Source of the DNA: Daedaleopsis sinensis
Lineage: Eukaryota; Basidiomycota; Agaricomycetes; Polyporales; Polyporaceae
Assembly (NCBI GenBank): GCA_033807695.1
Contig: CM066300.1
Span: 3,038,001 to 3,102,000 of the forward strand
Reading direction: 5' to 3'
Length of the DNA stretch: 64,000 bases
The translations under genes were made by a program, and so were the position numbers. The notes under the pieces are model-generated. The model saw only the letters and a program-made list of their open reading frames with translations, was not told where the DNA came from and did no database searches. Below are positions 12,523-24,604 of the stretch, one piece after another. Position 1 is the stretch's first letter; every line of letters begins with the position of its first letter.

Positions 12523-15500
12523 TTAGGATGCGAAGAGCTGCTGGAGCTCCTCGAGCCGGCGGGCTTGCAAGTCCGACTTGCTCAGCGGCGGGCCTAGCGT
12601 CAGGTTCGCGAGCTCGGTCTTCTTCTTCTGGACCTCCAAAAGCCGCGCCTCTATCGTGTTCTCGATGATGAGCTTGATGGTCGTCACCGGGCGGGTTTGG
12701 CCGAGTCGATGCTATGGGGCGGCGATGAATATCGGTCTGAGTCTCCGGTACGGACGGTTCACTCACGATACGGTCCACGGCCTGGTTCTCCACCGCTGGG
12801 TTCCTTTTGGATGAACAAGGGTCAGGAGGATGTCGGAAGTTGCAGATGAGGCGATGATGCACGCACCAGTACGGGTCCATCAGGTAAACGCGCTGCGCGG
12901 CCGTAAGGTTGAGACCGACTCCACCCGCCTTGAGACTGACGAGCAGGACCTCGCATCCAGGATCGTGTTTCAGAGCGTCCATCGCCTTGGTGCGGTCGTC
13001 GCGCTTCATCGTTCCGTCAAGACGGTCGTAGCGGATGTTCGCAATCTCCAGTGCATCCTCAACTCTGGATCCGACCGTCAGGATGTGGCACAGATAGGAT
13101 ATAGATGGACATCACGTACTTGTCGAGCATGCTCGTCCATTGCGAACTGTATGAACGCCGTCATCAGTGAGCAACACGCACAACACCGTCCGACCGGAGA
13201 GAGTACGTACAACACCACCGTCTTCGTGACGCCATCGTCGAGGCAGTTGCCCTCGTTGTCGACCATCTGGACCTCGATTGCTCCGGGGTCGTAGTTAGCC
13301 GAATAAGGGTTCGCCTTCGAGAACTGGATGAGGTCGCCCAGGAGCGCGCGGACCTTCGTCGACGGATGGAAGTCCTCGAGGGCAATGCCCTTCTGCCGCT
13401 TCTCCTTCTTGCCGGGCTTCTTCTTCGGACCTCCGGACAGCATGCTCTCGAGCGTCGTGCAGTCAAGATTGATCAGGACCGCATCGTTCGGAGCAAGCGC
13501 CGTCTGACAGACGGAGCAGCACCGGTGCACGTCCGCCTGCACGTTCGGCCATCCCGGGAATGTCGAGTTCCGGAAGCAACCCACGCAGAACAGATGTTGG
13601 CACCGTGTGAGGACGGGCTGTGGGGCTGTGGGGCTATTCTGCCGTGTGGATGCGCGCGAGCCTGTCGCCGCCGCCTTCGGCTTGCGCCCGCGCTTGGCTG
13701 GGACCGCAGGCGCGTCGACCTCCGCCATGCCCTCGTTGCCTGGTTCCACGGCCGCAAGCTCGCACGCACAGTCTACGCATTGCGCGGTGCCCGCCTCCTT
13801 CAGAAGCGAGAAAATGGCCGCCGCGCGCTGGAGGTTGAGGCCGCTCTCGGTGATACTCGTGACGACGTCTTCGTAGACAAGTGTTGCATCGCCGATAAGC
13901 CCGAGACCCTTGTTCCGAACGAGCTCGAAGTGGTCACAGATCTGACGCAGGCGGAGAATCTTTTGCAAGATGCCGACATAGTTCTTCATGACCTCGTTCT
14001 TGTGTGAAAGCTCGTGGAACTCAGCCTTCGACTCGTTGAAGAACTGGTTGTAGATCTCCTGCTCTTGCGCGTCGAACTTGAGGAAGCGGAGCTCGTCGTG
14101 ACGCGGTGGCAGCGATAGAATCTTCTTCCCGTCTTCAGCGCGAGACTCCTTCGTGCGGCGAAGGGTGATGCACTTCATGATAGTCTGGAGGCGAGCGACG
14201 CCTAAGGGCTGAGCGTACTTCACGGGCGTCCCGATGTACTCGTTCCATACGTTCTTGTCGTCAAAAGGTGTCAGGCGGAGGAACTTGATGAGGGCGTACA
14301 CGTCGTCCAGTTTGTTCTGCACAGGAGTACCTGTGAGGCATATACGACGGTCTGCGACGAGGTCACAAGACGCGCGACAGCCAACTGTGCTCGTCTCCTT
14401 AATACAGCTTGATCGCGCAAACAATCTGGTGAGTGTCACGCAACTACTTTGTGTAAGATATGCACTCACTGAGCCTCGTCGAGCACGACGCGAAACCAAT
14501 GGACGCTCTGTAACGGACTCGTGGCTTCTGCTGCGGGTCCTGTATTCTTCTTCCGCTTCTTGGCCTTCTTGCCCTTGAGGGGCTTCATGATGGGCTGACC
14601 TGTCCCGTCTACCTCAATGAAGCCTTCGCTACTGATGGCTTCTTCATCCTCGTCATCCTCTGGAGCCTCTAGACTCTTCGTCTGTTTCGAGAATTCTGAA
14701 GCCAGCGTCGAGTACGTCGTGATGACTGCATCAAAGTCTGCGAGGAACATTGGCTCCAAACGTCGCGCATTTCCGTGATACACGTAGACGCGAAGAGTGG
14801 GACCATCGCGAACGCGCCCGATTACAGGGGGCTTCACCTCGACCTTGGTTTCCGGCTGTGTACCGGAAGGCGTAGATACTCCAGAAGACGTGGACTGGCA
14901 GGGCGGCGGATTGGATCCTCCACCACCGACCACAACGACTTCGCCTCGCCAGTGCTCCTTGAACTGGTCTTCCCAGTTTACAACCGTGGAAAGAGGACAG
15001 ATGATGAGCGTCGCGCGACTCTTAGTCTTGATACGACACGCGCGTGCGTATTGAGCTTCAACGCGGTCCTGCTCGCGAGCTATCTTGCCTTTCGACTTGG
15101 AAGACGAGCCGTGGGATTCGTTGGAAGGAGGAGGAATTCCCCATACGCTACCCTGGAAATGCGACGCCGACAGTGCAGGTTCGCCGAAGTTGGGCGGAGG
15201 GGATGGTGGAGGAGTGAGTGGCGAGTCTGCGAATGCGCGTGCAGACTGCAGAGTGGCAGCGATGAGGGACACACAAGTGATTGTTTTCCCAAGACCCATC
15301 TAGCCGTCCCGAGGTGATTTTAGTGCACAGGGGCAACCGGAGTTTAGGCAACACGTACGTCGTCAGCCAGTATAGCACCTTTCGCCTCAAACGGTTTCGC
15401 GAACTCTTCCGCCTGGGTCACAATATTCACCCACGAGATCTGGTGCGACAGGGGATTCTGTCGTTCTTGCCACAGCGATGTCTGCCTTCGACTAGAACCT

Positions 15501-16957
15501 TCCAACTCTTGTTCCCGCGCTAGGAGGAATGTCACGGCCTTCAGCTGGTGAGGGTATAGCGTCGTTGCCACCTCCGGAGCTGGACGAGGGTCAGCGCGGA
15601 CTCTGGATCACAGCGAGAGAAGACGCACGAGGGGCTGCTTCTTCAAGCTCATCACCACCCTTCAGGCTTTTGAACAACTCGTCCACCTGGCTCCGTTGCA
15701 CCTCCACGCTTCTCCCAGCGACCGCAGGGGCGCTCCACTTGCTGAACGAATTACCTGGACCAGTGTATCCAGGGCGCGCGTTTATGACCTGGCTTCGCGC
15801 GTGGCCGCCAGGCGGAGGATTATGTGGATTGTAGTAATAACCGGAAGATGCGTGTTGTACGTCCACAGGGAGAGAAGGATGGTCTAGATACAAACTGTTC
15901 TGGTGAAGATAATGGGAAACGACTGGAATATTCCCCTTCGGTGTGAAGACTAGCAATTGCAATTGCAGTATAGGTAGCTAAATCGCGTGAGCTGCGCTGA
16001 TTGATGAAGTATATGCGCACTCACCGTTCTATTGCCCCGCCGAATTTTCGCATCTAACCGAATGAGACCCTTGCCTAGCATAGGCCCAAGGTGGGTCGCG
16101 ACCTTCTGTTCGACGACGGCGAAAGTCTCTCCGGGAATAATCTCACCGTTCTGACTTTTCATGGAGGGAGGACGGATGTTGATCGTTTCTGAGGCACCAG
16201 CAGGTTTGTTCTCAAGGTGTTCGTACTGCAGCCGGACAGGTGCCCAATCGGAGTCTTGACCGTTATAGTCTTGAGGAGTTAGGTAGGGTATAGGATAGAG
16301 CACGAGGGCAGTAGCGGATAGCACCCCGATGCAGACTGGTGTCTTCGGAGGTAAATCCATAGGTAGGTTACCTGGGATAGCCTGAGGAGGAGGCATGGGC
16401 GGAGGCGGAGGAGGATGTGGAAGCGGGAGGCGCGATGGCGGAGGTGAAGGAGAGCTGGTCAAGTCTATGACCTGACGCGATGCTCCGTCGGAGGACGCGC
16501 TTCCATTTAAGTTCGAACGCGGAGGAGAATCCGGGTCCAGGGGATTTGCGGTAGGGTGATACTGAGGTTGAGAATGGAAGAACGCGGCCGACGTAGAGGG
16601 ACCCTGAAACTGGGCCGCGCGTAGCTCGTTCGGAGAGAGTTTCTCTTGATAATCGCGATAGTAGGCACCTGAATGCGGCGAGCGTGAAGTAGACGGCGTA
16701 CTCGGAGTAGTATGTGGGGCAAGACTCGAATGAGACATGGCGGGCGAAAGGCCGGAGGAGGATTGCCGACTGTATGGAGTATGTGTGGGGGTTGAACAGC
16801 TTGCGTTGAACGACCTGGAGCTGGTGCACGGCCGTTTGAACATGCGTTCAGTAACATGGATATCTTCGTCGTCGTCTTCTTGAGTGAGATCGATTGGATT
16901 AGCCTGAGAGTAGGCTCGCGCAGGATATGTGGTTGTTGTGCTTGACTGGGAAGCCAT
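12523..16957 (-). CDS. SNF2-family DNA translocase with embedded RING finger (RAD5/HLTF/Uls1-type)
   Basis: Nine exons on the minus strand: 16957-16025, 15977-15629, 15579-15359, 15299-14470, 14407-13211, 13146-13120, 13064-12867, 12803-12767, 12711-12523; 1326 residues. The start at 16957 is the first ATG of the frame; the open frame further upstream has no ATG. The N terminus is disordered and carries two SUMO-interacting-like motifs, PIDLTQEDDDE (about residue 21) and VIDLTSSPS (about 163). The SNF2 core shows LYPHQLKAVTFLL, LADD-MGLGKT (Walker A, across a junction), DEAH-CIKET (Walker B, across a junction) and LTGTPVQN. A C3HC4 RING (CVDC... CQHLFCVGC... CCSVC) sits between the two lobes, followed by FSQWTSMLDK, LVSLKAGGVGLNLT and RIHRLGQTRPV. 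This is the arrangement of RAD5, HLTF, RAD16 and Uls1: ATP-driven translocation plus E3 ligase activity in DNA-damage or SUMO pathways. The exact orthologue is not resolved. Exon 6 is 27 nt and exon 8 is 37 nt. Confidence 0.87.
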
Positions 16958-18068
16958 GTGTGCGAGTGGCGCGGTGAGAAAGAAGAGAGAGAAGAGACGA
17001 GACGAGACGAGACGAGATGTGCGGGGAGGATACGGGAGGAAAACAGCCAAGACGGCGTAAGATTGCAGGAGGACGAGCGTGAACGGCAGAAAAGGGCTTC
17101 AGGCGGTCATAGGCTCATTATAGCTTTCGACACATAAGCTGACTTACTCACTTCTATCCTGCGCTTACGTGAACCCCTCCCGATATGGGCCCGTCGGTCG
17201 GCGTTCCTGCGCACGTGATAGCCTCCCCGCGCGCTGGGGCGGCCTTAGTCACCGCCGGTGGGCCGTGGCTCCCGCTCAGTTCACCATCGTCCTCCAAGCA
17301 CACAGCCTCGACTAGCAGCACCTCTGCCCGAGCCTCAACCCATATTCCTGTGAGCCCAACATTCCGGTGAGAAGCCACATCCATCCCCGAGCCCGCCTTC
17401 GCCATTCTTGCTCGCTCTTGCTCAACGCGTGCCCAAGTCCCGATTCGCCCCGCTGACCAATGCATCCCGATGCTTACACGGCTCGCCGGCCAATCTCCAA
17501 ATTCAATTACCAGACTGCGCGAAGTTCTCACTTCATTCCAGAATAGGTTGTCATCCGTAGCCCATGCTTATAGAGTTGTTTCGAAACGACCTGAGGTACC
17601 TGATGGACAGCATCAGTTGCAACCCAACGATGCATCTCGTTCTCGCACACAGTATATGCTGAACACAGGCCTGGCCGCCGTCAGTCAAGTCCGTTGCGCC
17701 TTGCCACAGGATCTCTTTCTATTTTGGTCATCTGATATCATCCACGGATATCCCGAATTTCGCACTTTAACTTACATCCGTATCTCGCGATCGTGTCACA
17801 GATATCCTACGCTCTCACAGATGCAATGACCGCACAGGTTCTGCTATGGAGGCTTCAACGTCCACAGTTTCCTGGCTACATGTCAGCAGGTCCTTGCCCT
17901 CCAGTTCGCGAAGGCCCAGCTCACGTCTTTGACCTCAGGTGGTTGTCATGTGTTCTATAGCTATCAGGATGCCACAAGCTTCTTGCGATTCCCAGCGGGC
18001 CGTCAGGATATCTTGCCAATATAACAGACTGCATCTCCCGACCGCTTGTCCTGACGTTGACCTTGAGC
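16958..18068. promoter_or_regulatory. Divergent intergenic region
   Basis: 1.1 kb between the SNF2-RING start (-) and the GH20 start (+). A short GACGA-type tandem tract lies at about 16991-17015. No gene, tRNA or clear TATA box was found. Confidence 0.45.
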
Positions 18069-19636
18069 ATGCCCTCGTTCACCCTCGTCAGACAGGCTGT
18101 TGCCTGTGTCTTCATAACGCTCGCCTCCCTACCGATTCGGGCACTGGAGCTCCCGCAGCTAATCCCTGCTGTCCACCGCTTTACTTCCACCGGCAGTGCA
18201 TCTTCGGCTTTCCAACTATCTCGCCACGTCAGTCTCCTGGTGGACCAACACGATGCCCAGTCCACCGACAACAGCGGGCTTACCCTAATCCCACCAACCC
18301 TATTAGCATTTGCCCAGACATTCAAGGCAGATATCCAAGAGCTCTTCCCACAGACAAGCGTTTCCCTCACGGTTGGCGATACACGAGTTGTCAAGCACAG
18401 TGCTACAAGCGTCATTGCCTTCTCGCTTTCCCCACGATTGAACGCAAGTACTGCGGATGGAGCTTCGACGGCAGAAGGCTACGAGATGGACATCTCGTCC
18501 ACCAGCATACGTATCACTGCCTCCGGTAGCAGGGGTGCCTTCTGGGCTACTCGTACGCTGTTGCAGGGCTTCGCCCTGACTGGAGGAAAATTTCCGGTCG
18601 GGAAGGTGGTGGACCAGCCCGACTGGCGCACACGCGGCTTCATGTTAGGTCTGTACATGTACTTACTGCAGCACACTTAATCCAGTCCTTTGATACCTTC
18701 TAATCCAAACAGACGTTGGACGGCAGTGGTACCCGATTACATTCCTCCGAGATCTGTGCACGTATGCTTCGTGGTATAAGGTTAGCGAGTTCGTGAGTAC
18801 CACTTGCCGTCAAAAGTGCCCTGCAGCTGCTATATGGGGAACTCGTGTAGCACGTCCACCTCTCGGACAACGTGTCTCCTAGGGGCAATGTGAACGCGTA
18901 TGCCCGCTTCCGGCTTCGCCCCGAAAATCCGGCTCTTGCTGGGCTCACCCCGTATCTCAACGAAACTTACTCTCGAGCGGAATTTGATGACTTCCAGACC
19001 CATTGTGCTTCCCGCGGCGTCACAGTAAGCCATATATGCGCACTCAGATCGCGGTGAATTGCCCGAGTAACAAGTTTCCCGTTTTTACCGCAGGTAATAC
19101 CCGAGTTGGAATCCGTGAGTGGCCGCTTGGTGGCCGCTGCAGCACTCCGTCTTCTAATGCACACTTATGAATAACCTTCGGGTGTGTCAGCCTGGCCACG
19201 CATTGGTCATCACCCAGTGGAAGCCAGAGCTCGCGCTGTCGACTGACCCTTCGCTGATCAACTTGACCGTCCCGGACGCGATACCGACGATCAAATCCAT
19301 ATGGCAGGGTGCGTGTCTTCCGCAGCGAGTCGACGGATCATGAAAGCCTCACGCGTCTCGCATGCTCGCCCAGAGTTCTTGCCGTGGTTCCATACCAGTG
19401 CGTTGCTGCTCCGGCGAGCGAGCCCACTTCAGCTCCGATCATTCCGTCTCCGGTTAATTGTGCATCCGTAATTTGTAGAGGAAGTGTCCATCGGGGCCGA
19501 TGAGTACAACGCGTCCCTCGCCGACGACTACAACAATTTTGTCAACGAGATGGTAAGTACGGACTACCTTGGCCCGGCTAAACAAATAGACACCGACATT
19601 CACGCAACGTTCATTGACTACTTAGAGCGATTTCAT

Positions 19637-19816
19637 CGCTTCCTAATAGCGTGTTGCGGCCTCGATGCTCACTCTGCTTCGAGGAGAGGTTTTGAGGTGT
19701 TGAATGGATCACTAATCTCGCGGGACCAGTGATCCGAAGGTGGGAGAAACGACCCCCGGCCGCGGCGTGCGTTAGGCCCCTTCCACAGGGACTAGAGCGC
19801 GAGCGCTAGCGGGACC
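19637..19816 (-). repeat. Split direct repeat B2 (outer 3' end of DIRS element)
   Basis: 180 bp, matching 20043-20222 except for T versus C within GATCA(C)TAATCTCG. Its outer end begins CGCTTCCTAATAG and abuts the GH20 exon. Confidence 0.93.
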
Positions 19817-19892
19817 GGAGTCGTTGGAGCGCGGGAGGGGTTTCAGATCCTCACGGCGCTAGGTTTTCCAAAATGCAAGGGAGGGCGGGTGG

Positions 19893-20044
19893 GTTGCGTT
19901 TTGGACGAAGCGAGGACGGATGTGGTAGGAGGCAAGAGGTGGCAGGCGCTGACGCGCCCCGCGCCTTTCCACATCCGGCCTACCGCTTAGTAAGCATACG
20001 TTCGGGCCTACCGCTCGTACCTCGCTCAAAGGCCGAACTACACG
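19893..20044 (-). repeat. Split direct repeat A2
   Basis: 152 bp, matching 32033-32184 except for GTAGGAGG versus GTAAGAGG. It abuts B1 and shares its terminal CG, giving the joined-ends sequence ACTACACGCTTCC expected from a circular intermediate. Confidence 0.93.
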
Positions 20045-20222
20045 CTTCCTAATAGCGTGTTGCGGCCTCGATGCTCACTCTGCTTCGAGGAGAGGTTTTG
20101 AGGTGTTGAATGGATCACCAATCTCGCGGGACCAGTGATCCGAAGGTGGGAGAAACGACCCCCGGCCGCGGCGTGCGTTAGGCCCCTTCCACAGGGACTA
20201 GAGCGCGAGCGCTAGCGGGACC
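20043..20222 (-). repeat. Split direct repeat B1
   Basis: 180-bp partner of B2, located just downstream of the tyrosine recombinase gene in element sense. Confidence 0.93.
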
Positions 20223-21624
20223 TCCGTGAACCCACCCCGCACGTCCTCCGTCGTGCCGTGCTTCCCCCCGATGACATGCGAGACCGACCGCCTCGCCCAA
20301 CAGCGGAGCTACAACAGGCGTGTCGGTTCGCGAGGCGACTCTCCCAAACGCGTAGCTGTTTCTGTTCGGGGTGTGTTACATATTAACTTCGTAGTCTCGT
20401 AAACATTACAAACGATGTTTCTTCTTGAACGCCTTCATGGAGTCATGAACTAGTGTGATGCGGGACTTATAAAAGGTCCCCGATATGAATAGTGGTATGA
20501 TGCTCTCGATTTTCCGCCAATAGTCCAGGAACGCCCTGGACTTCCAGCTGCCCAACGTCGCGACGATGTCTGGGTGCGTGCCGCGCAGCAGCAGCTCGGT
20601 CGCGCCTCCGATTCTGAAGCAGTGCCCGGTCAATTCACCTAGCCCTCCCGATACCCAGACCTCGTTACACCTGGATAAGAACCAGTCGCGCGTCATGGGT
20701 GCCCAGCCGCCTCCCGCCGTTTTGAAACTGAAGAACGGCGCTGTCGAGGGAATGCCCGCGCTGCTGTCTATGTGGTGCTTCAACGCTTTGCATGGGTCGG
20801 TCGGGTCATCCATCTCCGTGAGGATGACGTCTGCCCCAACCAGCCTGGTGGATTTTGTCCACGGAATATGGAACACCGCGTACTTGCAGCCGCCCCTGAT
20901 TGTTCTGAATTGTGCGTGCGCCGAGCGCGCGACATGACGCGACGCGTCAAACTTGTTCTTCGACGGGATCAGAAGCTCCCCCAGGCGGCCTGTGTGTGTC
21001 AGTTCGCGGATCATCGCGCGCGCGTGGATTCACTCACGACAACCCCAGAACGCTGTGCAGGCCAGTGCAAACACTGCCACGTCGAACGCGTCGGTTAGGT
21101 TCAGGGACGTTCGCAGTGCGTGCATGTGTTCCAACGTCACGGGAGGACGCTTCGGGCGCGGCGGGGGTTGGACGCGCGACGCGGTTTTGCACACCGCCTG
21201 CAGCGCTTTCCCTCCCAGCCACGACGCCTTCCCTCCCAACCAAGGCGCTCCGTGCGCCGTGTGCCAGAACGCTAGTCCTGCCAACCACTTGTCCATGGTC
21301 TGGCGCTGCGTCTTCCCCGTCCACTGCGCGATGAAACCGGCTAGGAGTAGCTCGGACGCCGGCATTCGCTCCGCCTCCGGGATCCCATTGTGGTCGCAGA
21401 ATTGATTGAATCGTAGTATGCCCGCACCGTAGTTACTTCGTGTCTTCGGCTCAACCGAGTCTAGTAGTGCGCGGAATAGATTTTGAGCGGCCCCGCCCGG
21501 CAGGACCTTCTCGACTCTCGTCTTCATCGCGATAGAGTAAGGTGTCTTCCATTCCAACGCCCGGTCTTCCGCCAACACGTGTGGGCGAAGGACCGACTGT
21601 GTGATCTTGTTTTCTTCTTTACAT

Positions 21625-21660
21625 CAGTAGTTCCCCATCTCCCTTAAGTGCTATTAAGTG
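21625..21660 (+). repeat. Plavaka left terminal inverted repeat
   Basis: Begins CAGTAGTTCCCC and continues through TCCCTTAA; preceded by AT (21623-21624), one copy of the target duplication. Confidence 0.75.
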
Positions 21661-21838
21661 CCATTAACTACTATTATCGGTCTATTACGCAGCTATTTCT
21701 GAGGGCTCATAATGAGCGATTAATGACAATTTCTAATGGTGTTAATGAGCCATGTTCAGCTTGTACCACCATGAGCCGGCGCGGGCATTGGTCAAAACAA
21801 GATTCAATATCATATAGGATGTACAGGCAATGTAAGAG

Positions 21839-24434
21839 CTAGTTCTCATCATACACCGGTGAGCTACTACGCTCCACCATTCGCACACGACGCCGCATTG
21901 TGGGAGCAGGGCCTGAACCAACTCTCTCGGATGTCGGGCTCGCATACATCAGAGCCGCGCGTGAGATATTTTCGAAACGGTGAGGCTTCGAAGCTAACAT
22001 GGGGTCGATCGCGTCCTCGAGGAATTGAATTACTAGGTCCCCTGCAAGAGTCATATCGAACGGCTCCTGAGGCGCCACATACGCGCCGGTCTTGTAACAG
22101 TTGAATGCGACGTCAACCTAGAGATGTAAAATGATGAGATACTGCCGTCAGACGTGTAGCATTAGAACTTACCGCAGCGCACGCCAAAGCGACCGCACCT
22201 ACTTGCGGCGCATTAGCAGCGAGCTGGGAATTTTTGATTGCCTTGAAGTGTGGCGAGAGCGTCTCAAGCACGCAGGGCGACAGGAGTAGCCCTCGAGGCT
22301 CGGCATCCTGTCAAATAGCTGTGAGTCTATATGGGTCTGAGTCAGACAGTCGCGCGAGACCTACCTCTGGAGATAGTGAGCTGATCGAGATTCTCCACCA
22401 CGCGGCGCCGGCGTCCCTGTCCAGGGCATAACGCACCCACTCAGCGACATCGACTTTCGTGGCCTTGGGGTTCTTGGCGATGAACTCCTTGTACATGGTG
22501 CTAACGGCCTTCAGCGCGCGAGTTAAAAAGCCGTGGCGCCAATTAGTGACCCGCTGGCGAGCCTAAGATCCGTGTGATCAGACGACATCAATATGCGAAG
22601 ATATTCGAGCACGTACTATGGCTACGAGACGCTCAGTGGGGTCGAGGGTGTACATCTTGTTAGGACACAGCATGTCCATGATCTCTTGAACGAGAGCGAC
22701 CACATTCGGGGGAGCAGGAAGCTGAGAGTGAGACGGCACCTTCGGGTCCAAAGTAAAGGGGCACCTCTGTGCGCCATAGTAGCCTAGAAACGTGGGGACG
22801 AGCTTGCTGGCAAAGACGTCTTGTACCCATTGCGGTAACCGCGTCACGGAGAGCGATTTGGCGGGCGGGACATCGTGCTTGGATGCCCGGGTCTTCTTGC
22901 CTTTTGGAGGGGCCATAGGCTGCGTGGGTTCCGAAGGCACGATCTCGACGATCTGCCAATACGCAGAGAGGGGGGCGAGTTGGCAAACTCGGACATGGCA
23001 GGGTAGTGTTGAGATGTAAAGACTGACCTGACGGTATTTTCCCTTGTCCTGACCAACTATTGATGCACGCGATATGTTCACATCGTCATCACGAAGACCT
23101 CCCTGGATATCGTCCACCACAGTCTCTGAAGGCGACTTGAATGTAAGAGGAACTGCCGGAGGGGCCGCGGAACGGCTGGAGGACGCTACCGGGCCCAAAG
23201 CGAGGTGGCTGACGAAACGGTTGGCGGGAGTGGGAGTGTCGTGCAAGCCAGGTGACGATTCAATCCCCGGGGAGTTGGGACGAGCGCCGGACGCAGAACG
23301 AGCTGGACGTGGTGTTAATAGGGCTTGTTGTGCTGCTATGAGCTTCTGCTTGTACGCTGGTCGGAAGGCATCAGTTGTTCGGGGACCTGTAACAGTCGAG
23401 CTGCGACTGTATCATGGTGCTGAAAGTGAGCACTGCAAAAAGGTGATACGGAATCAAACAGAACTCACTCGTGTGCTGGAGCTGATCCCTCCGCAGCCTT
23501 GGCCTGCCGTGCGTCGTCAATGAGAGTGACATACTTCGTGCGCTTGTCAGCCTTGCGCTGCGCGTGAGTTCGAGGCTGACAAGGATGGGTACAGCAGTCC
23601 ATACAGCATACTTAGATGAAAGAGAGGCTTACCTTGTTCACTTTCTTGCGAGCGACTGGCTGGCTGTCGAGATCAGGTTCGGAAGACTCATCGGAGGTTT
23701 CAGAGGCGACATCGAGAGGTTCATGATACTCAACACCAGATCCCACGCTGCCATCGCCATCGGGTTCTTGGGCGTCGCTTGCCGAACTGGGCTGACGGTA
23801 GCCGCGCGCCCTGCTCTTCCTGCAAAACTCTTCATCGGCATCGGCATCCTGGTCGTGCTGCAACTCAAGAGCCGCGAGCTCCTGGATACCTTGAGCTTCG
23901 TGCTCTGCTTGGTGAGTCTTCACTTCTTTTCGCTGTACCTCGTCCGCTTTTTGGCGTGCTCGGATGACTGCCGCGGCCTGTTTCTCACGTCGCATCTCCT
24001 CCCAGTTCAAGCCGACATCCTTCCCGGGGTGTCTATCGCGGTTGCGAGGCCTCGTCTCATAGCGATGGGTAGGCTGGGAAGCATCACCCTGTAAGTGTGC
24101 AGCTGGTGAGGCATCGCCGTCCATGGTCACGGTGGGCGGCGGTGTCACAGTTGTATGCTGCCTCGACCGTTTTGATGGCGGCTTTTGTGGCGATTCTTCA
24201 AGATTCTCCTGAGGTGTGTCTCCCTGCTCATCTGCAAGGGAATATATCAGTATAGATTCATCGTAGCTGAAGGGAGAATTTAGAAATCATGGCGCCCGAG
24301 TCCGACGAGGGTCGAATTCATGGTGAATTCGAAGATGAGGTCCACACACCATCCGATGGGGCCTCAGCTGCTGCTGTCGCAGCAGCATCGGTATTGGCAC
24401 GACGCCGCTTCGACTTCCTGCCGCGCGAGGACAT
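21839..24434 (-). CDS. Plavaka partner protein, function unknown
   Basis: Eight exons on the minus strand: 24434-24350, 24231-23633, 23575-23469, 23406-23028, 22952-22617, 22562-22365, 22307-22173, 22117-21839; 705 residues. It begins MSSRGRKSKRRRANT, a basic, probably nuclear-localising start, followed by a long charged, disordered half. The C-terminal half is folded and conserved in look: LPQWVQDVFASKLVPTFLGY, then ARQRVTNWRHGF, YKEFIAKNPKATKVDVAEWV and WWRISISSLSPE. I recognise this as the kind of second gene that travels with basidiomycete Plavaka elements (similar proteins are often labelled DUF6532-like), but I cannot confirm the domain name. It may help DNA binding or transposition. 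The first intron is 118 bp, the others 54-75 bp. Frame arithmetic is exact. Confidence 0.75.
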
Positions 24435-24604
24435 TCTATGGTCGTGGTGGAGGGAGGATAGCAAGGCGACGAATTTGACGCCCGGTCCACCGTTTTTCGC
24501 CCAAGGCAGTCCGAGCTAGGTGCCCTAGTACCACCCTCCTCCCATACTGCCCTACTATCTCGACTTCTTCGATACTTCTGCATAGCTTGCTCGACCCTCT
24601 GGAG

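Noticed and set aside
14408..14430. Earlier acceptor (CACCAG) in the SNF2-RING exon 5
   Set aside because: It would insert extra residues after DEAQ; the chosen acceptor gives the conserved DEAHCIKET.
16958..17050. N-terminal extension of the SNF2-RING protein (about 31 residues)
   Set aside because: The frame is open but has no ATG before 16957, and ATG 16957 has a good context.
24289..24519. Small + strand frame of 76 codons in the Plavaka element
   Set aside because: It is antisense to the partner gene's first exon and intron, with no family resemblance.
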